In this document: positions 58,451-64,000 of the stretch, piece after piece
Layout of the letters: the number at the start of each line of letters is the position of its first letter
Position numbering within the stretch: the stretch's first letter is position 1
Source: Cellulomonas sp. WB94
Lineage (GTDB): Bacteria; Actinomycetota; Actinomycetes; Actinomycetales; Cellulomonadaceae
NCBI RefSeq assembly: GCF_003115775.1
Contig: NZ_QEES01000002.1
Span: 2,716,766-2,780,765, forward strand
Reading direction: 5' to 3'
DNA: 64,000 bases
Notes under the pieces: model-generated
Seen by the model: the letters and a program-made list of their open reading frames with translations, nothing else
Told to the model about the DNA's origin: nothing
Databases searched by the model: none
Program-made: the position numbers and the translations under genes

Positions 58451-59589
58451 GTGCGCACCTCCAGCAGCTCCCTCTCCTCGACCGACAGGGTCGCCGGGTC
58501 CAGGAGGTCCGCCGCGAAGACGAGCACACGCGCGGGGTCCGCTGTGAGCTCGACGACGCTGCCGACGTCGGGGGCATGGTCCGCGCGCACATGGAGGTTC
58601 CGGCCGTCGGGACCCGTGACGCCGACCGCGAACTCGCGACCGTGGTACTCGACCACGGACACCGTCGCCCGCACCGAGTTCCCTGCGTGCACGGGGACAT
58701 CGGGGGAGACGACCACGAGGTCTTCGGGCCGGATCGCCACCCGGACGTTCTCGCCGACGGTCACCGGCTGGGCCGCGGTGCCCCGGAGCGTGAACCCGGG
58801 CGCGCCGACCGTGATGGCCGAGCCGTCGACGGCGGTGACCTTGAGGTCGACGAGGTTGCGGTAGCCCATGAAGTCGGCGACGTGCCAGTTCGCCGGATGG
58901 TTGTGGAGCTCCGCCGGCGTGCCGATCTGCTGGACGCGGCCCTCGCGCAGGACGACGAGCCGGTCCGCCATGGACAGGGCCTCCTCCTGGTCGTGGGTCA
59001 CGTAGAGCGTCGTGAGGCCCAGCGACTGGTGCAGGCGCCGGATCTCGGTGCGCATCTCCAGCCGCAGCTTGGCGTCGAGGTTCGACAACGGCTCGTCCAT
59101 GAGGACCAGCCGCGGTTCGACGACCACGGCCCGGGCGATCGCGACGCGCTGCTGCTGGCCGCCCGAGAGCTGTCCGGGCAGCTTCGTCGCGTGCTGCTCG
59201 AGCTTGACGAGGGCGATGGCGTCGGCCACGCGTCGCTTGATCTCGGCCTTGGGGATCTTGCGCATCTCCAGGCCGAACGCGATGTTCTTCTCCACCGTCA
59301 GGTGGGGGAACAGCGCGTAGTTCTGGAAGACCATGCCGAAGTCGCGCTTCTCGGCAGGGAGCAGGTCGACGCGCTGGTCGTCGATGAGGATCTCGCCGTG
59401 CGTGAGGGGGAGCAGCCCGGCGAGGCAGTTGAGCGCCGTCGACTTGCCACAGCCCGACGGTCCGAGCAGGGCGATGAACTCGCCCTGCCGGATCGTCAGG
59501 TCGAGGCCGACCAGGGCGTCCTGACCACCGAAGCTGCGTCCGACGTTCTTCAGCCGGAGGGACTGGAATGCTCTGGTCGGCGTCGACAT
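58447..59589 (-). CDS. ABC transporter ATP-binding protein (PotA/FbpC type)
   Basis: 380 residues. Walker A is 'LLGPSGCGKSTALNCLAGLL', the Q-loop 'GMVFQNYALFPHLTVEKNIA', the signature 'GQLSGGQQQRVAIARA', Walker B 'PRLVLMDEPLSNLDAKLRLE' and the switch His 'TLYVTHDQEEALSMADR'. Residues about 240-380 are a C-terminal TOBE regulatory region ('GENVRVAIRPEDLVVVSPDV'). It powers the two permeases that follow. It starts 3 bases after the binding-protein stop. Having its own ATPase distinguishes this importer from the one at 8810-11948. Confidence 0.95.
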   Translation of the reverse strand: MSTPTRAFQSLRLKNVGRSFGGQDALVGLDLTIRQGEFIALLGPSGCGKSTALNCLAGLLPLTHGEILIDDQRVDLLPAEKRDFGMVFQNYALFPHLTVEKNIAFGLEMRKIPKAEIKRRVADAIALVKLEQHATKLPGQLSGGQQQRVAIARAVVVEPRLVLMDEPLSNLDAKLRLEMRTEIRRLHQSLGLTTLYVTHDQEEALSMADRLVVLREGRVQQIGTPAELHNHPANWHVADFMGYRNLVDLKVTAVDGSAITVGAPGFTLRGTAAQPVTVGENVRVAIRPEDLVVVSPDVPVHAGNSVRATVSVVEYHGREFAVGVTGPDGRNLHVRADHAPDVGSVVELTADPARVLVFAADLLDPATLSVEERELLEVRT

Positions 59590-59592
59590 GGC

Positions 59593-60843
59593 CTACTTCA
59601 CCGTGTACTTTCCGGTACCGATCTCGCGGTCCCACATGTCGAACGCCGTGACCAGGTTGGCGGGCGTGAGCGGAGTCGCCTTGGGCATCTTCTCGATGAG
59701 GGCGTCGTACCAGTCACGGCCGAAGTCCTTGATCGCGGTCTGGCTCGCTGCCGGCGCCTTGTCGAGCGTGGCGCCCTTGACGGCCGGCCCGGGGTAGAAG
59801 TAGCCGTTGTCGTACGCCATGGCGTTGACCTCGGGGGTGAGCATGTACTGCAGGAGCTGGAGGATCGCCGACATCTTGTCGGCGCTCTGGCCCTTCGGCA
59901 CGACGGCGTAGTGGGCGTCAGTCACCCAGGTGAACTTGTCGAAGGCTGCCGCCTCGATCGTCTTCGGCTCGGTGCCGAGGACGCGGGGGTTGATGTCCCA
60001 GCCGGTCGTCGTCGGGATCAGGCTCCAGGTGCCGTCCGCCATGTTCGAGATGACCTGACCGGTGCCGGTCGGGTAGTTGTCGACGTACTGGCCGAGGTCC
60101 TTGAGGTAGGCCCAGGTCTTCTCCCAGCCGTTCACCGGGTCGCTCGGGCCCTTGTCTCCGAGCATGTAGGGCAGACCCATGAGGAACGTCCGACCCGGAC
60201 CGGAGTTGGCCGGACGTGCGTAGCCGAACTTGCCGGGGTTGGCCTTGGCCCAGGCGAGCAGCGCCTCGGGGGTCTTCGGCACGTCCTTGACCACTGCCGG
60301 GTCGTACTGCATGAGCGGGCCCGACGGGTAGTACGTGGTGACGACGCCGAAGTCGCCGGCCAGGGCCTGCATCTTCGCTGCGGGGTCCAGGTAGGTCTTC
60401 ATGTTCGACAGGCGGTCGGCGAAGTCCGCGGCGATCGGCGTCCACAGGTTCTGACCGACGCCCGCGGACAGGCCGTCCGTGCCGGTCATCACGAGGTCGA
60501 CGGACAGGTTCTTGCTGTCGACCTGCGGCTTGATCGTCCCGACGAGGTCGGGCGCGCCCGCGCTCTCCCAGGTCACGGCAGAGACGATGTCCGGGTGGGT
60601 CTTGACGAACTCGTCGACCATCGGACCGGTGAGCTTCTGGTTCCCCGCGACATCGAGGATGTGCAGACTGACGGGAGCCGACGGCTTGTCCGGTACGTCG
60701 CTCGCCGCCCCGGTCGCTGCCCCGGACGCGGTGCTTGCCGGCGTCTTGGCGGTCGCACCCGAGTTCGGTGCGCTGCATGCGGCAAGGACGACACCGAGCG
60801 CCGCGACACCGGCGACGATCTGAAGTGGTCGGGAGATTCTCAT
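59593..60843 (-). CDS. ABC transporter substrate-binding lipoprotein
   Basis: 416 residues from ATG 60843 with GAGAAGG upstream. The signal 'ISRPLQIVAGVAALGVVLAA' ends in lipobox LAAC, so it is lipid-anchored outside the membrane. A Thr/Ala/Ser linker leads to a family-1 binding protein of the iron/spermidine/putrescine fold ('AGNQKLTGPMVDEFVKTHPD', 'SVDLVMTGTDGLSAGVGQNL', 'YARPANSGPGRTFLMGLPYM', 'NPRVLGTEPKTIEAAAFDKF'). Its neighbours (LacI, ManD, UxaA) suggest a hexuronate, aldonate or related acid rather than a metal. It is 65 bases downstream of the LacI gene. Confidence 0.92.
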   Translation of the reverse strand: MRISRPLQIVAGVAALGVVLAACSAPNSGATAKTPASTASGAATGAASDVPDKPSAPVSLHILDVAGNQKLTGPMVDEFVKTHPDIVSAVTWESAGAPDLVGTIKPQVDSKNLSVDLVMTGTDGLSAGVGQNLWTPIAADFADRLSNMKTYLDPAAKMQALAGDFGVVTTYYPSGPLMQYDPAVVKDVPKTPEALLAWAKANPGKFGYARPANSGPGRTFLMGLPYMLGDKGPSDPVNGWEKTWAYLKDLGQYVDNYPTGTGQVISNMADGTWSLIPTTTGWDINPRVLGTEPKTIEAAAFDKFTWVTDAHYAVVPKGQSADKMSAILQLLQYMLTPEVNAMAYDNGYFYPGPAVKGATLDKAPAASQTAIKDFGRDWYDALIEKMPKATPLTPANLVTAFDMWDREIGTGKYTVK

Positions 60844-60869
60844 TGACAGCCTTCTCTCTTGTTTGGTCG

Positions 60870-60883
60870 GGGCACCGTTGCCC
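60870..60883. promoter_or_regulatory. Candidate LacI-type operator before the importer
   Basis: GGGCACCGTTGCCC is a near-palindrome centred on CG (6 of 7 pairs), the usual form of LacI-family operators. It lies 27-40 bases upstream of the binding-protein ATG, in the 65-bp gap after the regulator gene. A second loose element, ATGCAAACGCAT, lies in the divergent region before the ManD gene, near 61974-61985. Confidence 0.4.
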
Positions 60884-60908
60884 GAACCGCTGGCCGCACA
60901 GGTGACGT

Positions 60909-61922
60909 TCAGGCCGTGCTTCGCAGGCCGCGCTCGGCCGCGAGGGGACCGGTCGACTCGCGCACCACGAGCTGGAACGACAGGTCGTGGTGGTGCGTCG
61001 CCGGCGCTGAAGGGTCTCGGAGGAGACCGAGGAGCATGTCGACGCCGGCCCGGCCGCAGTTGACGAGAGGGATCCCGACGCTGGTCAGGGCGGGTGAGCT
61101 CAGCGCCGACATCGGGATGTTGTCGACGCCCACGACGCTGATGTCGTGGGGGACAGCGACGCCGCGCTGGCGCAGGCGCTCGAGGAGCCCGAGCGCGACG
61201 AGGTCGTTGTAGGCGAGCACAGCGGTCGCTCCGCTGGCGATGAGGACGTCCGCCGCAGCGACGCCCCCGGACACGTAGGGCTTGAAGGAGCCAAGGTCGA
61301 TCAGCTCGGTGTCGGCGTGCTCGGCCGCGACCAGGCGGGCTGCCGCGAGCCGTTCCTGGCTCGACCAGGACATGGCCGGTCCGCCGACGTACGCGATGGT
61401 CCGGTGCCCGAGCGCACGCAGGTGCGCCATCGCCTTCCGCACCCCGTCGAGGTTGTCGATCAGCACCGCGGGGAGCTCGCCGCAACGTCGGTTGACGAGC
61501 GCGAGGACGCACTCCTGGGCGAGCTCGTGGATCACCGAGTCGGGTGCCCGGGGGGAGCACAGGACGATGCCGTCGACGTGCCGGCTCATCTCGCGGACGA
61601 GGTCGGCCTCCTGGCTGGGGTCCTCGTCGGAGTCCGCGATCATCACGGCGTAGCCGGCGGCGCGGGCGCGGTTCTGCACGCCCTTCGTCACGGACGAGAA
61701 GAACGGGTTCTCGAGGTCAGGGACGACCAGCCCGATCGCGCCACGGTGACCGGTGATGAGGCCCCTTGCCGTGAGGTTGGGGCGGTAGCCCATGCCCCGG
61801 GCGGTGTCCAGGACGCGCGCCAGGGTCTCCGGCGCGACCTCGTCCGGCTTGGCGAGCGCGCGGGAGACGGTGGAGACGGACACCCCGGCAACCCGGGCGA
61901 CATCGCGGGCGTTCACGGCCAC
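60909..61922 (-). CDS. LacI-family transcriptional regulator of the hexuronate locus
   Basis: 337 residues from GTG 61922, preceded by GGAGG at seven bases; the ATG at 61985 would add 21 unlikely residues. The HTH is '[20 protein letters not shown]' with hinge helix '[20 protein letters not shown]'. The sensor domain shows '[20 protein letters not shown]', '[20 protein letters not shown]', '[20 protein letters not shown]' and '[20 protein letters not shown]'. It is followed by the importer genes on its own strand and is divergent from manD, so it probably represses both sides until a hexuronate-type inducer binds. Confidence 0.94.
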   Translation of the reverse strand: MAVNARDVARVAGVSVSTVSRALAKPDEVAPETLARVLDTARGMGYRPNLTARGLITGHRGAIGLVVPDLENPFFSSVTKGVQNRARAAGYAVMIADSDEDPSQEADLVREMSRHVDGIVLCSPRAPDSVIHELAQECVLALVNRRCGELPAVLIDNLDGVRKAMAHLRALGHRTIAYVGGPAMSWSSQERLAAARLVAAEHADTELIDLGSFKPYVSGGVAAADVLIASGATAVLAYNDLVALGLLERLRQRGVAVPHDISVVGVDNIPMSALSSPALTSVGIPLVNCGRAGVDMLLGLLRDPSAPATHHHDLSFQLVVRESTGPLAAERGLRSTA

Positions 61923-62206
61923 GCGCCCACCTCCATCGGCGTCATCGGCCACGGCGGTGTGGCACACGCAAGTATGCAAACGCATGCGGGATCACGTCAA
62001 GGGCTCGTCACCACGAGGTTGGGGCGGGGTTGCGGACCACCGCTCTGGACGGATCTCCGTGCAGGTCAGGGGCCATTTCGGTGCGAGGGGCCTCTCCGGT
62101 GCTAGCCTCTGGGAAGCGTTGCAGAGACGCTCATGCTGTTTCGATGAGGAGACGGAATGTCAGCCGTTCAGCACGTCTACGGCCGCGGTGCCGAGATGAC
62201 CGCCCC

Positions 62207-63433
62207 ATGAAGATCGAGAGCGTCGACGTCGTCGTCACGAGCCCCGGTCGCAACTTCGTGACGCTCGTCGTGACGACGAGCGACGGAGTCGTCGGGCTCG
62301 GCGACGCGACCCTGAACGGCCGCGAGCTCGCGGTTGCCTCCTACCTGCGCGACCACGTCGCTCCGCTGCTCGTGGGCCGCGAGGCGCACAACATCGAGGA
62401 CACCTGGCAGTACCTGTACCGCGGCGCGTACTGGCGGCGCGGCCCGGTCACCATGGCGGCCATCGCCGCCGTCGACATGGCCCTGTGGGACATCAAGGGC
62501 AAGGTCGCGGGCCTTCCCGTGTACCAGCTCCTCGGCGGCCGGAGCAGGCGCGGTGCGCTCGCCTATGCGCACGCGTCGGGATCCACCCTCGAGGCGCTCT
62601 TCCGGTCGATCCGCACCAACCTCGACGACGGCTTCCGGGCCATCCGGGTCCAGACCGGCGTACCGGGCCTCGGCAAGGTCTACGGCGTCGGCCGTGACCT
62701 GGCAGCCGGCGAGCGCTACGACTACGAGCCGGCGGGCCGCGTCGCGGTGCCGGTCGAGGAGAGCTGGGACACCGGTGCCTACCTCCGCCACATCCCGACC
62801 GTCTTCGAGGCCGTCCGTGCGGAGTTCGGGCCCGCACTCCCGCTGCTGCACGACGCGCACCACCGGCTCACGCCCAACCAGAGCGCGCAGCTTGGTCGGT
62901 CCCTCGAGCCCTACGACCTCTTCTGGCTCGAGGACTGCACACCCGGGGAGAACCAGGAAGGGCTGCGCCGGGTCCGGTCGCAGACCACGACCCCGCTGGC
63001 CATCGGCGAGGTGTTCACCGGCGTCTTCGACTACCAGACCCTCATCACCGAACAGCTGATCGACTACGTGCGGTCGTCCGTGACCCACGCCGGCGGGATC
63101 TCGGCCGTCCGCAAGCTCATGGACTTCGCAGCGATGTACCAGATCAAGTCGGGGTTCCACGGCCCGACGGACGTGTCGCCCGTCGGGATGGCGGCCGCGC
63201 TGCACCTCGACGTCGCGATCCACAACTTCGGGATCCAGGAGTACATGCAGCACAACTCCCAGACGCTCGAGGTCTTCCGGACGAGCTACACGTTCGTCGA
63301 CGGGCTGCTCGATCCGGGTGAGCTGCCAGGACTCGGCGTGGAGCTCGACCTCGAGGCGGCCGCGTCTTTCGAGTACACGCCGGCCTACCTGCCGGTGAAC
63401 CGCCTGCTCGACGGCACGATGCACGACTGGTGA
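62207..63433 (+). CDS. manD: Mannonate dehydratase (ManD/RspA type, enolase superfamily)
   Basis: 408 residues from ATG 62207, the usual length. It removes water from D-mannonate to give 2-keto-3-deoxygluconate; some relatives act on D-gluconate or are weakly active. Signatures are '[20 protein letters not shown]', '[20 protein letters not shown]', '[20 protein letters not shown]', '[17 protein letters not shown]', '[20 protein letters not shown]', '[20 protein letters not shown]' and '[15 protein letters not shown]'. The metal ligands lie in the 'LLHDAHH', 'WLEDC' and 'IGEVF' strands. It heads the rightward operon with the UxaA-type gene. Confidence 0.93.
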   Translation: MKIESVDVVVTSPGRNFVTLVVTTSDGVVGLGDATLNGRELAVASYLRDHVAPLLVGREAHNIEDTWQYLYRGAYWRRGPVTMAAIAAVDMALWDIKGKVAGLPVYQLLGGRSRRGALAYAHASGSTLEALFRSIRTNLDDGFRAIRVQTGVPGLGKVYGVGRDLAAGERYDYEPAGRVAVPVEESWDTGAYLRHIPTVFEAVRAEFGPALPLLHDAHHRLTPNQSAQLGRSLEPYDLFWLEDCTPGENQEGLRRVRSQTTTPLAIGEVFTGVFDYQTLITEQLIDYVRSSVTHAGGISAVRKLMDFAAMYQIKSGFHGPTDVSPVGMAAALHLDVAIHNFGIQEYMQHNSQTLEVFRTSYTFVDGLLDPGELPGLGVELDLEAAASFEYTPAYLPVNRLLDGTMHDW

Positions 63434-63497
63434 CCGGCGATGAGCCGCGACGACCGACGGACCCGACCGGCGCAGCCGCCGAGGAGAGGCAGGACAG

Positions 63498-64000
63498 ATG
63501 ACCATGAGTGAGGCGCACGAGATCGCGCTCGCCGACTGCGCGCTGCTCCTGCGCGCCGACGACGACGTCGTGGTGCTCACGCGCGAGCTGCCCGCCGGCA
63601 CGAACGTCGTCACAGCGACCGGAACCGTGGTGGTGCGCGACGACGTCCCGCGCAGCCACAAGCTGGCGGTGCGCAGCGTGCCCGCGGGTTCACCGGTGCA
63701 CAAGTACGGGCAGTCGATCGGGCTGGCCACGGTGGACATCGCCGCGGGCGACCACGTCCACGTGCACAACCTCGGGATGGACTCCACGGAGCGCGCGTAC
63801 GAGTTCGGGACGCAGCGGACCGTCCTGCCTGCGCCCGTCGGCCCCGAGCGGACGTTCCTCGGGTACCACCGCGCGAACGGCCGGGTCGGCACCCGCAACT
63901 ACGTCGGCGTCCTGACGTCGGTGAACTGCTCGGCGTCGACCGCCAAGATGATCGCGGAGCAGTTCCGTGGGATGGCGCTGGACGCGTTCGGCCACGTGGA
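63498..64000 (+). CDS. uxaA: Altronate dehydratase-type protein, N-terminal part (runs off window)
   Basis: The frame is open from ATG 63498 (AGGAGAGG upstream) to the window end, 167 residues. The first 95 residues are the SAF domain ('HEIALADCALLLRADDDVVV', 'SHKLAVRSVPAGSPVHKYGQ', 'SIGLATVDIAAGDHVHVHNL'). The catalytic domain then begins with 'FLGYHRANGRVGTRNYVGVL' and 'NCSASTAKMIAEQFRGMALD', both standard for UxaA/GarD enzymes, which dehydrate altronate or galactarate. With ManD it implies use of both glucuronate- and galacturonate-derived acids. The last two thirds lie outside the window. Confidence 0.92.
   Translation, partial: MTMSEAHEIALADCALLLRADDDVVVLTRELPAGTNVVTATGTVVVRDDVPRSHKLAVRSVPAGSPVHKYGQSIGLATVDIAAGDHVHVHNLGMDSTERAYEFGTQRTVLPAPVGPERTFLGYHRANGRVGTRNYVGVLTSVNCSASTAKMIAEQFRGMALDAFGHV

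Overview
The window is high-GC DNA from an actinobacterium, most likely a Cellulomonas-like member of the Micrococcales. The signs are strong third-position GC bias, many GTG starts, perfect actinobacterial SOS boxes (TCGAAC-N4-GTTCGA), a GlnR-type site before glnA, an ImuA'/ImuB/DnaE2 mutasome, an adenylylatable class I glutamine synthetase and abundant plant-sugar genes. The genus is inferred from style, not proven.

The main structural feature is an integrated element at about 535-22769. A tyrosine recombinase (21574-22710) lies beside the 3' end of glnA. The last eight codons and stop codon of glnA (27 bp) recur as a perfect direct repeat at 535-561 and 22743-22769, the signature of insertion into the 3' end of a protein-coding gene. 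An almost identical 19-bp motif lies just inside each end (664-682 and 22677-22695) and may be an arm-type recombinase site. A strong hairpin at 473-508, probably the original glnA terminator, is now stranded on the far side of the insert. The element carries, left to right: a TIR-like (PF10137-type) protein paired with a zinc-ribbon protein (candidate phage defence); an alpha-galactoside module (secreted GH27, intracellular GH36, a three-gene ABC importer, an AraC regulator, a broken galM, and a large DUF5107/TPR protein); and a set of poorly known genes typical of actinobacterial mobile DNA. No relaxase, conjugation or replication gene was recognised.

Right of the element is ordinary chromosome. 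22.7-28.7 kb holds glnA, an RDD membrane protein, a methyltransferase, a DUF4191 membrane protein, and lipA and lipB around a flavodoxin gene. 28.7-34.3 kb holds a MarR regulator divergent from an MMPL/RND-type exporter with a palindromic operator over the exporter start, then a Gfo/Idh/MocA oxidoreductase and a membrane-anchored atypical kinase-like protein. 34.3-38.5 kb carries the E2 and E3 parts of a 2-oxoacid dehydrogenase complex, which use the lipoyl groups made by LipA and LipB. 40.4-46.6 kb is an SOS-regulated translesion cassette (imuA', imuB, dnaE2) with an SOS box before each half; imuB is split by a frameshift at a G6 run. 46.6-56.5 kb has an AI-2E-type permease, tRNA-Leu(GAG), topoisomerase IB, two MFS exporters (the second frameshifted), a tandem universal stress protein and a P-type ATPase.

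The right end (56.6-64 kb) is a hexuronate-type catabolic locus. A LacI regulator and a four-gene ABC importer run leftward; a ManD-type dehydratase and a UxaA-type dehydratase cut by the window end run rightward. The left edge (1-432) is the C-terminal part of another LacI-type regulator, which was convergent with glnA before the element entered.
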